Part shown: positions 53,201 to 62,896 of the stretch, piece after piece
Numbering within the stretch: the first letter of the stretch is position 1
Layout: the number at the start of each line of letters is the position of its first letter
NCBI GenBank assembly: GCA_036785705.1
Contig: JAWUZG010000027.1
Location: 4,383,501-4,447,500 of the forward strand
DNA: 64,000 nt
Source of the DNA: Acanthornis magna
Taxonomy: Eukaryota; Chordata; Aves; Passeriformes; Acanthizidae
Direction: 5' to 3'
The notes under the pieces: generated by a model
Databases searched by the model: none
Told to the model about the DNA's origin: nothing
Seen by the model: the letters and a program-made list of their open reading frames with translations, nothing else
Translations under genes and position numbers: made by a program

Positions 53201-56200
53201 AGGTAGGTATTAACACAGCCTCTGACCAGGGATTCCCTGCTCACGATGGGTGATGCCATTTGAGTCCTTAGCAGTAATATTGAAGCAGTGTTACAATGCT
53301 GCCAGGTGTGATGGCATAGGTCATGGGGCCATAAGGGGCTGGGGAGAGCAAGCCCTGTCTCTCCCCTTCGCCTCAGTCTGCCCCTTTGCCATCTTCTCTC
53401 TGTAAGGAAGCTGAGTGTGATCTCTCAGGAGCTTCACTCTCAGGAGGAAGCTGTCATCAAAGTGGTGCCTTCCCTGGAACAGGGCTGAAAACAGCATTCT
53501 GAACCAGAATCATAGTTTGTGAGGCAGTCAGGCTAAGCAGAGCCATGTTATTGGATGTGTAGTACAATGCCAGAGGAGTGTCTCAGACACCACAGCAATA
53601 CCAGTTTCTAATCATTTCAGCATTATTTGATATGGCAGCCACTAAGGTAATATGCCATGTGACAGCTGTGCATTGAGCATTACTCTTTTTTAGCTCCCTG
53701 TAGCACTCTTACAAGAGGCTGTTTGGGGCCTTGGATTATATTTGTAAGGAGTTTTTCCAAGGTCTGGCACTGTTATAATTGTGCTTTTCAGCAGGGTCAC
53801 TAACTATTACCATTCCAAGGGGCTGACCTCTCCTTAAATACCATTCACCTCTTTCTTGGAGACCTCCAGGATCACATGTGGTCTAAGGATGAATTTTAAT
53901 TCATCCTAAAGGTTCACTGTAGCTTTTGGGTTGTCCTCCCAGTTGCTAACCATTGACATAGACATATGCACAGAATCACAAAACCATTTATGTCTGAAAA
54001 GACCTCCAAGTTCTTTGTGTCCCACCTGTCACTGATTCCACCTTGTAAACCAGCCCAGAGCACTGGATGCCATGTCCAGTCATTCCATGGACACCTCCAG
54101 GGATGAGGACTCCACCACCTCCCTGGGCAGCCCCTGCCAATGCCCAAGCACCCTTTTAGTGAAGAAATGCCTGCAAGCAGAAATTCCAGATTTCTTTGGC
54201 TGTACCTGCTGACAAAAGGCTAATGAGACCTTAAACTCACCATGCAAAATACCTGCTTCTGCTTTCTGTCCTCAAGTGCACAGTATGTCCATTTCTTATC
54301 CTCCACATTCTTAATCTTATTGTTCCACAGTCAAAGAAGAAGAGAAGCGAAAGTTATTAAAGAGAAGCAGTGAGCTGAAGAGCGAGCATAGACAGTTAGA
54401 AGAAAAAGATCGACTTCTCAACAATGCAGTGAAGGTAGGACACCTAACTGGGGACACAAAGTCTCCTGAAGAGATGTTTATAAAGAATTTAAGCCCAGAA
54501 AACTGGTAGTTTGTGCCTAGGAAATGATTTAAGCTCCCAAGCTACAGATTTTTGAGTGTGAATGTGTTTCTCTCTGAGGAAGTACATGTGCATTTCCTTT
54601 ATGCACAAAAGCAAGCCATTCTGGCAGGCTGAGGAGAAGAAATCACTTGAATTCCTGTGGCGCACACACACACACACACACACACAAACTCCCCAAATAG
54701 CCATGGCTGCCTCCCCTGTAGTTGCATCCACAGTTCTGAGCTACCCAATGACTTCCAGGCACTTCCATCCTCTAGGTGCAAAGATTTGTCACAAGCGTGG
54801 CCTCTGGTGGAGCTCAAACCTCTTGATATTAAGAAGGAATAACCACCTTTACTGAATATTGTAACATCTCTCCATGACTGCAAATGGATTCACAACCATT
54901 TTGTCTCTCCAAACTAATTTTAAAGCTAAATGTTTTCCCAAATATACTGTGCTATGAGGAGCAGTCTCCGGCTGAATGGGCTGAATTCAAAGCCATAATT
55001 CCTATCCTTCAGAGCTAAAGGAACTGAACTGGGGCTACCTCCCTCCTAAGAGGTAGCCATTAGTTTGCATGGGAGTTTCAATAAATATTTGACACTTCCT
55101 TACCTTGGAAAAATCAAAGTGGCAGCTGCAGGAGTAACTGGTCACTGCTCATTTTACCATTGCAGTTATCCAGAGGAGGCATGTTAAAATTTTTATCACA
55201 CAAAACAGAGTGGAAGGAAAAGCAGTAACTTATTAAAAGACATCACTGTGGGGAATATTTCCTGTACATGTGTATAGCACTAATGGAGCCACACATGCAT
55301 GCAGCAGGTAAGAGAGTGCAGTGAGCTGAGGAATTTGGAAAAAGAAAAGCCATCAGCTGTCAGGTGTGTGTCAGGACTGTCAAAATCAGTAAGATTTCTA
55401 CTGAAGCAGAATCAAGTTCTTTCAGTGGGCAACACTGTCTTATTTAAACGGTAATATCAGCCAATGATTATATTTATTGGAAATGTATCCACTTGAAAGG
55501 AGAAAATAAATTATAGGTGTCCCAGCACAGCACAGTTTCATTCTGACATTTTAACAGAGATATATATGAAAAAGAACACTCTCATACACCCCACAGGTGC
55601 AATGGTAAAACAGAACATGATTTGTTCTTCATCTGAAATTTTATCTCTCTAAACCAACATCTGAAAAGCTCCAAACGGTTGCTTTCCAAACAAGCTGACT
55701 TTCAACTTGCATTTCCCAGTTCACCAGGACTGGAGAATCCCCAACCCTGGGCAGTCTGGACCATAGCCAAAGAGGAGCAGTCTGAGACAAGTAATCAGTT
55801 TGGTCAGAATCCTGGGCGCACTGGGAAAAAGAAAACAGGTTTCAGGGATTAGAGGCCACTGTCCCCTTCCAGCTCACAGACAGGTTCAGGGTTTGGGTCT
55901 GTCCCTCACAGAAGAATGGGGTGCTGCCTGCAGCAGTCCATGGTCGGGGAGGGAAAAGAGAATTACTGATTCTCCCCATCTCTTTGTGGATAAATGGAAG
56001 ATTTGGGATGCTTTTGTTTAGCTCCTGCTCTCATGCCGATTTGTATGGACATTTGTATGGAACATTTCAAGTGATCAGAGGGTGCAGTTTGGCCACCCTG
56101 AGGGACAAAAGCTTTCTTGTGACTGCTCTGATGTAACAATTGCGTCTTGTGGCAAAGTTTTCTGCCTGAAAAATATTGGTATGTTCAGTGAGATTAATGT

Positions 56201-56872
56201 ATCTTCAAAGTGCCTAGTCCCTGAAATGTGTGGCACATATGAAATGCATCCTGGCAAGGTTCATCCCTCAAGCATTTATCAGTGTCCTTTAGTAAGAGTG
56301 AGAAACCCAAGAGGTGCCTGCTGCATTTTCAGTCACACAGCTATTGCACTCCAGTGCCAGGCATCTCTGGAGTGCAGAAGGCATTCCTGCCAGGCTGTCT
56401 ACAGGATGGAGTCACAAACGTCCTCCAAATGGTTTCGCCTGGCAAGAATATTGTTCCCTCAGACAGCTGCAGCACTGGTGATTACTCTATTTGTTAAGCT
56501 GTGGTTTTGCTTTCCCCAGAGGAGAATATACTTCATTTGAGCAGAATGCACACTCAAGGCACCAAAGAATGTTTGGAGAGATGTTTGACACCACTTTGAA
56601 TGTATTCTCAGTCTTTCCTTCTCTCTTCCCTTCTCTTTATTTGACAGAAATGCTTAGAGCTAAAAACCAGCCTTTTGGCCCAGCAGAAAGGGACTCAGTC
56701 ATCACTGGAACGTCTCAAAACCCTCATTAGACTGATACAGAACGAGCAGATGATTCAGGTTACCATGACCACCACCACCACCTCCTCCCTGCTGACCGTG
56801 CCCTGGATGAAACCCTCCCCTGCCGCCGCTGCCATGCACAAAGCCCTGCAACCGTCACAAGGGAACAACTGA
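19061..56872 (+). CDS. PHF21B: PHF21B (PHD finger protein 21B), 3' part, 11 exons joined
   Basis: Eleven exons join into one frame of 445 codons plus TGA: 19061-19153, 31294-31644, 33334-33456, 38367-38418, 44422-44498, 47119-47173, 50909-50931, 52252-52410, 53127-53202, 54331-54434 and 56648-56872. Every intron is GT-AG. Numbering residues from the first one encoded here, there is a low-complexity Ser/Thr/Ala/Pro region (about 32-148), Lys-rich 181-184, a basic patch 211-218, a PHD finger 259-311 with ligands C267, C270, C279, C282, H287, C290, C305 and C308, a predicted coiled coil about 337-410, and a Thr/Ala-rich tail. From memory, the order and wording match vertebrate PHF21B rather than its paralogue PHF21A (BHC80): PHF21B has no AT-hook and reads LQPCGTC in the finger. 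The family is nuclear and chromatin-binding. PHF21A belongs to the LSD1-CoREST repressor complex, and PHF21B has been linked to neural differentiation. Missing here are the start codon and roughly the first 40 residues, which encode an N-terminal helix in mammals. Confidence 0.95.
19154..31293 (+). other. PHF21B: PHF21B intron a-b (12.1 kb)
   Basis: Largest intron in the window. It is mostly unique AT-rich sequence without recognised transposons. It contains a TA microsatellite at 29388-29434 and two stretches that look like conserved noncoding elements (about 26790-26960 and 30405-30600). An open frame at 26113-26523 matches no family I know. Confidence 0.85.
29388..29434 (+). repeat. Microsatellite (TA)n with central TTTAAA
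   Basis: About 47 bp of alternating A and T interrupted once by TTTAAA, so the whole tract is nearly a perfect palindrome. Confidence 0.95.
31294..31644 (+). CDS. PHF21B: PHF21B coding exon b, low-complexity region, 117 codons
   Basis: The exon begins after TGCCTCTCTGTAG and ends AAG before the consensus donor GTGAGT. It starts [15 protein letters not shown] and ends LLISADSK. It encodes a Ser, Thr, Ala, Pro and Val-rich linker with no recognised fold; its beginning aligns with VRPK of PHF21A. It is much richer in G+C than the introns around it. Two other forward frames and one reverse frame are also largely open across it; I read these as a composition effect. Confidence 0.95.
31645..33333 (+). 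other. PHF21B: PHF21B intron b-c (1.7 kb)
   Basis: Unique AT-rich intronic sequence; no repeat, RNA gene or exon recognised. Confidence 0.85.
33334..33456 (+). CDS. PHF21B: PHF21B coding exon c, Lys-rich, 41 codons
   Basis: The acceptor is GTCTTTTAG; the donor follows GAG with GTGATT, which is weaker than consensus. It begins [11 protein letters not shown], a hallmark stretch of PHF21B, and ends [11 protein letters not shown]. The four-lysine run is a likely part of a nuclear localisation signal. Phase 0 at both ends. It appears several residues shorter than the mammalian exon as I remember it, in the acidic/proline linker just before NPEK. Confidence 0.93.
33457..38366 (+). other. PHF21B: PHF21B intron c-d (4.9 kb)
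   Basis: Unique intronic sequence. A relatively G+C-rich stretch with a few CpGs lies near 35430-35640, but it is not an island and encodes nothing recognisable. Confidence 0.85.
38367..38418 (+). CDS. PHF21B: PHF21B coding exon d, 17 codons plus 1 nt
   Basis: The acceptor is TTTTTTCCTTAG, the donor GTAAGA. It reads [17 protein letters not shown], almost identical in the paralogue PHF21A, so this short segment is probably under strong constraint. It ends in phase 1 with a lone G completed by exon e. Confidence 0.95.
38419..44421 (+). other. PHF21B: PHF21B intron d-e (6.0 kb)
   Basis: Intron with an old antisense CR1 fragment near its start (38508-38840). The rest is unique sequence without a recognised feature; the open frame at 40370-40747 looks like chance. 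Confidence 0.85.
38508..38840 (-). mobile_element. CR1 LINE fragment, antisense
   Basis: The antisense CR1 signature is clear: GGAAGGGACC, CTCCCTGCTCAAGCAGGGTC, GTAAAGAAGTTCTTCCTCAT and CTCTTGTCCTGTCGCTGGGT. It starts about 90 bp after the donor of PHF21B exon d. Moderately diverged, with no coding potential. Confidence 0.9.
44422..44498 (+). CDS. PHF21B: PHF21B coding exon e, basic patch, 25 codons after split codon
   Basis: The acceptor is CATGGTAACAG, with a poor pyrimidine tract; the donor after GAG is GTACTT, also weak. It completes a Glu and reads [20 protein letters not shown] then LLETE. The cluster KRQERKRR is a probable nuclear localisation or nucleic-acid-contact patch shared with PHF21A. 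The weak sites at both ends make this exon a candidate for regulated splicing, but skipping it alone would break the frame. Confidence 0.94.
44499..47118 (+). other. PHF21B: PHF21B intron e-f (2.6 kb)
   Basis: Intron with two segments that look like conserved noncoding elements (about 45785-46000 and 46700-46970). No transposon recognised. Confidence 0.85.
47119..47173 (+). CDS. PHF21B: PHF21B coding exon f, 18 codons plus 1 nt
   Basis: The acceptor is TTTCCCTTGTAG, the donor GTAAGC. It reads [18 protein letters not shown] and ends with a G that starts an Ala codon. In PHF21A the AT-hook (RKRGRPPK) follows the matching position; no GRP core is present here. Confidence 0.94.
49885..50154 (+). 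mobile_element. CR1 LINE, 3' tail
   Basis: Sense CR1 with GAGATCAGGGAAAGGCTCTT, CTTGGACTCGATGATCCTGA and the terminal octamers ATTCTGTG (50139-50146) and ATTCAATG (50147-50154). The left edge is uncertain. It appears to be a different CR1 subfamily from the copies at 3 and 7 kb. Confidence 0.9.
50255..50290 (+). repeat. Poly(T) tract, 36 T
   Basis: Uninterrupted T run 100 bp after a CR1 3' end and about 620 bp before microexon g. It could be the poly(A) tail of a reverse-oriented insertion, but no body is recognised to its right. Confidence 0.95.
50909..50931 (+). CDS. PHF21B: PHF21B coding microexon g, 23 nt
   Basis: A 23-nt exon lies between CTTTTCTATGCTAG and the donor GTATGT. It completes an Ala and adds NEDPFWK; the human protein, as I recall it, has NEDPCWK here. 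It is needed to keep the frame between exons f and h. A TGC lies right next to the acceptor, a feature described for neural microexons controlled by SRRM4 (nSR100); whether that applies here is inference. Confidence 0.93.
50932..52251 (+). other. PHF21B: PHF21B intron g-h (1.3 kb)
   Basis: Short intron, with a 16-A tract at 51936-51951 and nothing else recognised. Confidence 0.85.
52252..52410 (+). CDS. PHF21B: PHF21B coding exon h, entire PHD zinc finger, 53 codons
   Basis: The acceptor is TTATCTTGCAG, the donor GTAAGC. The exon encodes the whole Cys4-His-Cys3 PHD finger, with metal ligands in the pairs HCTAC, PCGTC, YHLNC and VCPKC, and the invariant Trp two residues before the last Cys pair (KGVWVC). 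PHD fingers bind two zinc ions and read the histone H3 tail. The acidic residue used by PHF21A to contact unmodified Lys4 is kept as Glu265, but the Met that separates Arg2 from Lys4 is Pro278 here, as in human PHF21B by memory. Histone specificity may therefore differ from PHF21A. Confidence 0.97.
52411..53126 (+). other. PHF21B: PHF21B intron h-i (0.7 kb)
   Basis: Shortest intron of the gene; unique sequence, no feature recognised. Confidence 0.85.
53127..53202 (+). CDS. PHF21B: PHF21B coding exon i, 25 codons plus 1 nt
   Basis: The acceptor is CTGGGCTTACAG, the donor GTAGGT. It reads [20 protein letters not shown] then VTLKT and ends with a G that starts a Val codon. The segment [12 protein letters not shown] directly after the PHD finger is shared with PHF21A ([12 protein letters not shown]), so it probably packs against the finger or starts the next helical region. 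Confidence 0.95.
53203..54330 (+). other. PHF21B: PHF21B intron i-j (1.1 kb)
   Basis: Unique sequence except for an antisense CR1 fragment in its last 360 bp (53969-54185). Confidence 0.85.
53969..54185 (-). mobile_element. CR1 LINE fragment, antisense
   Basis: It reads CACAGAATCACAAAACCATT, AAAAGACCTCCAAGTTCTTT, GGGATGAGGACTCCACCACC, TCCCTGGGCAGCCCCTGCCA and TTTTAGTGAAGAAATGCCTG, a typical antisense CR1. It ends about 145 bp before PHF21B exon j. Confidence 0.9.
54331..54434 (+). CDS. PHF21B: PHF21B coding exon j, coiled coil start, 34 codons after split codon
   Basis: The acceptor is TTGTTCCACAG, the donor GTAGGA. It completes Val and reads [19 protein letters not shown] then [15 protein letters not shown]. 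The highly charged sequence with leucines at heptad-like spacing predicts a coiled coil that continues into the last exon. A CR1 fragment ends about 145 bp upstream of the acceptor. Confidence 0.95.
54435..56647 (+). other. PHF21B: PHF21B intron j-k (2.2 kb)
   Basis: Intron with a CA microsatellite at 54662-54686. The 152-codon frame at 56082-56540 has no recognised family and is treated as chance. Confidence 0.85.
54662..54686 (+). repeat. Microsatellite (CA)n
   Basis: Twelve uninterrupted CA units in PHF21B intron j-k. Confidence 0.95.
56648..56872 (+). CDS. PHF21B: PHF21B last coding exon k with stop codon, 74 codons
   Basis: The acceptor is TTTATTTGACAG. It begins [19 protein letters not shown] and ends [11 protein letters not shown] then TGA. 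The first half (to about residue 410) completes the coiled coil; the second half is Thr/Ser- and Ala-rich with no predicted fold. A pure (ACC)5 tract at 56768-56782 gives five threonines where I remember three in human. The tail is the least conserved part of the family, but the ending QGNN resembles the mammalian QGHN. Confidence 0.95.
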   Translation, partial: KCLELKTSLLAQQKGTQSSLERLKTLIRLIQNEQMIQVTMTTTTTSSLLTVPWMKPSPAAAAMHKALQPSQGNN

Positions 56873-57475
56873 CAGAGTCAGCGGTGCGAGGCCTGAGCAA
56901 GAGGGACAAGAAACATTACGCACGTGAGCAGAGGAGACATGAAACTGGAACAAAGGAGAGAAGAGCAATCTCAGTTTTGGTACCCTTAGAGACGTGCAGA
57001 GCAGTCAGCCCCGTTTGCAGGTCACTGTGGCAGCAGGTTCCCACAGAGCAGGCTGTGCTGCGGTTTTGTATTTGCCAAGACCTCCAGTGCTTATGGCATT
57101 TTGTTATGTTGGCCTTAATGTATTTATGAGTGAGGATGAAGAGGAGAAGCATGGCCGATAGGAAGTGGGATAGCCTTTTGTGGGCAGCAGACAGGCTTTC
57201 TATTCTGCTTTATGGGGAAAGGACTTAGTGAGCTGTTAGAGAAGTAGTTGAGCTGAAAGCTATGTGTGGGAGGGGAATCGGTGAGATAACCCCAAACTGA
57301 GCTACTTAATACTTGACATGGATTGTTTTCAGAGGAACAAATTTGGCCCCATTGATACAGGTGAACTGAAGATGGGGTCGCTGTGACCAGAACAGCATCA
57401 TGGACACTCACAGAGCCTTCAAAACAAAATAACATTTTTTTCAGTATTATTAGACTTGAGAATTGCAGATATTTA

Positions 57476-57481
57476 AATAAA
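57476..57481 (+). terminator. PHF21B: Proximal poly(A) signal AATAAA
   Basis: Canonical hexamer about 604 nt after the PHF21B stop codon. It is a candidate for a short 3' UTR isoform. Confidence 0.45.
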
Positions 57482-57771
57482 GAAACTGTATGAAGTTAGC
57501 ATTTCTAGTAAAATATTGAAGTATTTTCATGCTGATGCTTCTGTATATGCGTTCTGAAGTATTTAAAAAATATGACTGTAAAACTCCTTTTGCAGGTCCT
57601 TTTTACTTATTTTGCTATCGGTGTATTTTTCTCATGGAGTTTTTGTGCAAGGTTTAGCATAAACCATAATAGTAGATATGTTTGGCAGTTTGAATTTCAT
57701 TTTTTAAAGAGATTATTTTGTGGTTTTCTTTCTTTTTGTTAATTTTGGATTCTTTTTTAAAGAAAAAAGCA

Positions 57772-57777
57772 AATAAA
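57772..57777 (+). terminator. PHF21B: Distal poly(A) signal AATAAA
   Basis: Canonical hexamer about 900 nt after the stop codon, followed by the T/G-rich stretch CTGGGTTTTGTTTC, which suits a downstream cleavage-factor site. It is the better of the two candidates. Confidence 0.5.
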
Positions 57778-57884
57778 TATTCTGGGTTTTGTTTCTTGAC
57801 AGTACAGATAATATGCCAAAAAGATAACTTTACACTTTTGTACTGCATTTTTATTGTTAAAAATACATAACATGATTTTTTATT

Positions 57885-57916
57885 TTATTATTACTTTTAT
57901 TATTATTATTATCTTA

Positions 57917-57961
<45 letters not shown>
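57885..57961 (+). repeat. Microsatellite (ATT)n
   Basis: About 77 bp of ATT units in two blocks (the first interrupted by ACTTTT and by CTTAT), starting about 110 bp after the distal PHF21B poly(A) signal. Confidence 0.95.
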
Positions 57962-58454
57962 CTTGTAGAAATATCTGCTGAAATGGTACAGGAAAAAAAC
58001 TGCCTCAAGGGATTGTTTCTTGAACTGGAGACTCAAATTCAAGATTTCTGGGGGAGGAACAGGGCATGGAAAATTAAAAAGGTTTGGGGAGGGTGGGTGT
58101 TTTTGGAAACTTGATTCCTTTTTAACATTTTGTTGGATTTCAGGAAATTTGGGAAGTGTTTAGCATTAGCCTGAGAAAATCCCAGTACACCTGCTTGTTT
58201 CACTAGCTGGTCTTCCTGATTCTGCAAGGTCCTGCGTGGCCCCAGGGCCGCGTTCCCCGTGGCTGCTGGGGAAGGTGGGGATGGACATTCCGCTTTGCTC
58301 AGCTCTCACCCCCAGTGCCATCGTCTCTGTCCTTATGAGTTCTCCATCAATTACCACTACAGGTATTTATGGAAAGCCACCAGAGCAGGACACAAGACAA
58401 GTCTCTCATATCAGCGTATCACATGGTGCCGAATAGCTTTTTTTGTTTTTAATT

Positions 58455-58587
58455 AAAAACAAACAAACAAACAAACAAAAAAACAACAAAAAAAACAACA
58501 AAAAAGAAAGAAACAAAAAAAAAAAAACACCAAAAAAACCCCAAAACCCCAAGCAAAACAAACCACACACAAAAAAACCACAAACAC
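58455..58587 (+). repeat. A/C-rich simple repeat starting as (AAAC)n
   Basis: Five or so AAAC units degrade into A runs with scattered C. There are almost no G or T residues over about 130 bp. Confidence 0.9.
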
Positions 58588-59813
58588 ATGAGGGACTGGC
58601 TTTTTCTGTCACCCATCACAAGGCAGCACATGGTCCCTTCAACCATTTTCACAATTCCGGGAGAAACTGTGCAGTACTATACAAATCTATTTTAATACAC
58701 AACACTCGATTGAACAAGATTTTTATATTCTTTTATTGATTAACAAAGTGAACTAAGTAAAACACAGTTGTTATACATTGGTTAATTGGTATGCCAATTA
58801 TGCATTCTGAGTGGCTTGCAATGTAAATGTTTTCAGGTTTAATGATTTTTTTTTCCTTCTCAGACAAATTTTTTAAAAGTGTGGAAGACTGAATATGTGA
58901 AGAATTTCTGAAGAACTGTCTTCAACTGTTAAAAGTAGTTATTTTGAAAAGGGGACTGTCCAGTGGATAGTGTGCATAGAAAAAAAAAAGTGTTTGTCTT
59001 AAATATGCCAATGTAGTTTTACTTCTTTATGATGCATTAAACTTGACTGACAATTTCCTGGCATTGTCCTGATGGTCTCTGCTGATGAGGGCCTGCTGAG
59101 GGACCCCTCCCTGGCCAGCTTCTGTCAGGGTAGGGGCAGGGGGCAGGGGAGGGAAAGAGACGGAGCAGATTTCTCCACCACTGTCTTCAATCTTCAAACT
59201 TAAGCACAAATGACTACAGCGCTCTTTGCTCTCTTTCTATCAGGAGGGTGGCCTTTTCCTTGAGGCCACTGTGTCTCCCAGGCCTGACCAGTCCCTTGTT
59301 TAGCTTGGAATAATTGCCTATCTGCCACACCCCTGGGCTTTGCTTTCATACCTCATTTTGTAAAGTTATTTTTAAATTACTTTATAACTGCAGCAAAGAA
59401 ACAGGGAGAGAGGGTCCTGGCAGAGCTTGGCTGGTCTCTGGCTGGTGGAAGGGATGGAACTTCTCAATACAATTAATCAAATGAAAGCAGAGCACTGTCA
59501 CAGCTGCATAAAGCTTGCCACAGTGGCTAGTGCTTATGCAGAGCAGAAACAGGGTTGGGTTCTTCTTGTCAGGGGAAAGGGTGTTTTTTTGTCTGGGAGT
59601 GGGTTGTCTTCACCTCCTGGCAGTATCACCGTTTAATTTCAGGCTGCAGTGGGCAGGGGAACTCAGCACAGCACTCCTTCTTCCCCTACAGCTCAGCTGG
59701 CCCCTCTTCCCTCCCAGCCCCTGCTACATGGAAGGCAGGCTGATTTTTCCTAACATTGCCTCCAGTATTAGAAGACACCTCTCCCCCATGCCAGAAAGCT
59801 CCCAAAATTGTAT

Positions 59814-59837
59814 GTCATCATCATCATCATCATCATC
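59814..59837 (+). repeat. Microsatellite (ATC)n
   Basis: Seven or eight ATC units in intergenic sequence. Confidence 0.9.
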
Positions 59838-62800
59838 TGTCTGCCACAAACCTAACCTTTAAACTCAGTGCTGTGCTAACACAGAGGAGCCATTTACAGA
59901 GCTCTGCATGTTGCCTTAATAATTAATGCAGTTGCAAGAGAGTGTAGCCTTTAATCTTTGATAGTAATTTAAATTGAGGTTCTGGTGGAGATTTGCAGGA
60001 GCCACAGTAGCCTCTGTGGTCCTTATTGTGGCATGGGCATTGTTTTCGAAAAGAATCAGGAGCTGCAGGTTTCCCAGCCTCCCCTCCCAAGTAAAAGTTA
60101 TTTTATACAGCTATGCCAGACTTCACAGCTTCAGGGCTCTTTATTTCAACATGACAGACTGTTTTCTGTGCACAGGACCTTTGCACATGCCATGAGTAAT
60201 TTCGCAGAGGAGCTGCTCTGCAAATAGCCATTTGAATGAAGCACATTGTCTCCAAGCCTGTCAGTTTTGTATTTGCACCTCTTCAAATGTAATTTCACCT
60301 ATTCTTCCTTCTCACTGTCTCTTGTCTCTCAGAAATGAGAAAAGTAACACAGAGCAATGCCAGAATGAGCAATTTTTGTATCAGGATCTCAGATTTTTCT
60401 AGGTTTCATATTCTTTAGAAGGAGAAGCCAAAATGGATCTACGAGGACCTAAATGCTCAGAAGACAGGAAGCAAAGCCAAGACCCCTCAATTTTTTTTAG
60501 TATTTAGTTTACAATCACAGCAGCAATTTTTGCAAGATGGATTTCATGATAATGTCAGCCCAGCAAGTGGCTTCTCTCATGCAAATATAAGGACAGCAAC
60601 ACAAACTACAGCAACTACATCAGGAGTATATTCCACATGCCAACCAGTTTTCTAGTAGTTTGATGGCCTTTTAGGATCACTCAAACTTCTACAAGAATGC
60701 ATTATAAACTGATACATATTTTTTGTTCTGTGTTCAGAATGTCATTCATGTCATCCCTAGTTGGAAAGTCATTACACTGAAATGAGTGGCAACAGTTGCA
60801 TCAGGTAAAATTCCACTCACTTTATTCAGGTTTTTCCAGCTGCAATTTACTTTGCTTAGAAAATGAAGCCTGGCTTCTGAGATCAATCACATGCGAGAAC
60901 CTTGTGCAAACAAAAAATGCCAGTCTCCCTGGCCATAAGCCACTTTTAAGTTCACCATTGTGAAGATCGTTAAAGCAAGAGTTAGGATTTTTTTCCTCCC
61001 TTAAGCAAACTAAAAATTAAATTGTCATTATAGGAAAAAGTACTACAAAGCGTACACAAGCTCACTATAATACATTCTAGCCAGGGAGAAGGAAAAACAA
61101 TAAAAAAAAGATGCCATTGCCCTTTGAAGTTCTTACTTGCATTTGCACTGGCAAATTGCAGATGATTCTTTGCTGTTTAAATGCAGCAGAAATACTGCAG
61201 TCCAACCTTTGATTGAGCAGTTACCACAGAAATTTTAATTCACTTTTGCTTTTCATCTTTGGGCTTAAAATACTGCAATAAATCACCTTTCCCCTCAATA
61301 TTCATGCTGGAAACACAGCTGACTGGCAGTCCAGTTGCAGCTGACACTCCTCCAGTTGCCAACTTTGATTATCCCAGCATTGGTGCTGTGTTAGTTCAGC
61401 ACAGCACTGGTGCCGTTCCACTTCGGTGTGTGGCACTGCCCTGCTGTGGCTGTGCTGATCCTGCTGAGCAGCAGAGCTGCACGGTGGCAGCTCAGAGAGA
61501 AGCTGCTCTGGCTCACTCCTTGCACTCTGGAACTCTGCAGGCTTCGCTTCTCTCCCTCTCAGGGAGTCAAAGGGAAAGCCCAGTGTGCCAAGCCAGAACC
61601 ACAGTTGAGGCCCTGAAAATCAGAGTGACACCAGATTCATTATTTTCCACTGGAGGAGGACTGAAATAATAATTTAATGAGTGAGTCCAATGTCTCTTTA
61701 AACACTACATTCCCTTTTCCCCTCTCATTCTCCAAATGGCAGTGCTTTGCTGCAGCAGCACCAGGGACAAGAAGAGACACAGGCCCAGGAAGGGACTTTG
61801 TGTCCCTGCACACAGGTGAGCAGAAGCTCCAGCCTGGAGCCACAAGTGCCTGCAACAAACCCTCTCCTTCTGCAGTGGGACCAAAGGAGTTGGGAGATCT
61901 TTACAATCTCTCCCCATTATGAGGGTCCTGCTGCCAATGTGCTCTATGGTGTTGAAAACCCAGAGCTGTGGTTTAAGCTGTACCTGCTGAAAAAGGAATG
62001 ATTCATCCTTCACCCTGACTAGCTTTTGCATCCCTTCACACAAAACCTTCTCAATTGTCTTCATCTGCATCTTGGGGCCACTTCTGATTTGCTTGGCTAT
62101 GGAAATATTGTTTGAGTTAAAACCCCAGGGAGAATTAAGAAGGGGTAGTGTTAGAAATAAGTTCACAAAGCAGTGAATAGAGAAAAATGAAATTCTGGTG
62201 TAGGTAACATGTTATGGTTTAAAATGCATTTGCATAACTAAGGAATTTTCTAGTGGTTTGAAAATGCATAATTAAAAAATGTGCTGAGCTTTGTGTTTCA
62301 TTCTTCTTACCTTCCTCCATTATGTCATAACTGCAAAAAATGAACCAAAAAAATAAACCAAATCCCAAATTCCACCCACATAGCTGGGTGTCACTTCATC
62401 TGGAGTCTCATGCATCTAACCTTGCTCAGCTCTAGGAGGTTTCAGGCTGATGGAAATGGCTGATTTCAAGGACTTTTCACACAATATATTTCCACCTTTT
62501 TTTTTTCTTTTTTTTTCTCCTCCCATTTATCTCAGGGCCTCCTGGCTGCTGGAGACTGTGCTGGTCGCTGCTGCCCCAGCTGCCCTTCCCCTCTCCCTCT
62601 GCTGAGGGGCTCGAGGGGCCTCATCCAGCCAGTGTTGGGTGGAGGAGAGAGACACAACCAGTCACTTGGAGGCTGCACAAATTCATCTGTTGGGTTGAGA
62701 TTTGATTTAACATCAGCTGTCTGGTGAAACAGGCCTGGCACAGAGTGGCTGTGCAGCTGCTGGTTGGCAGCAGCTGGGCATGAGCCCAGGTGTGCCCAGG

Positions 62801-62896
62801 TGTGCAAGAGGCCGAGGGCACCTGGCCTGGATCAGGAATAATGTGTCCATTAGGACCAGAGCAGTGAATGTCCCCTGTGCTGGGCACTACTGAGTG

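Larger units (their letters stand above)
56873..57800 (+). other. PHF21B: PHF21B 3' UTR (end approximate)
   Basis: AT-rich noncoding sequence after the stop. Two canonical AATAAA signals are visible, at 57476-57481 and 57772-57777; the second is followed by GT/T-rich sequence within 30 nt, as expected downstream of a cleavage site. The 3' UTR would be about 0.63 or 0.92 kb. A longer form running beyond the ATT microsatellite cannot be excluded. Confidence 0.6.

Noticed and set aside
57854..58114. Frame encoding a long tyrosine run
   Set aside because: It is simply translation of the ATT microsatellite.
58406..58739. Lys/Asn-rich + frame and Phe-rich - frames
   Set aside because: Products of the A/C-rich simple repeat.
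61705..62166. 153-codon reverse frame downstream of PHF21B, considered as an ARHGAP8/PRR5 exon or retroelement
   Set aside because: The residues match neither gene as I know it and no splice context supports it.
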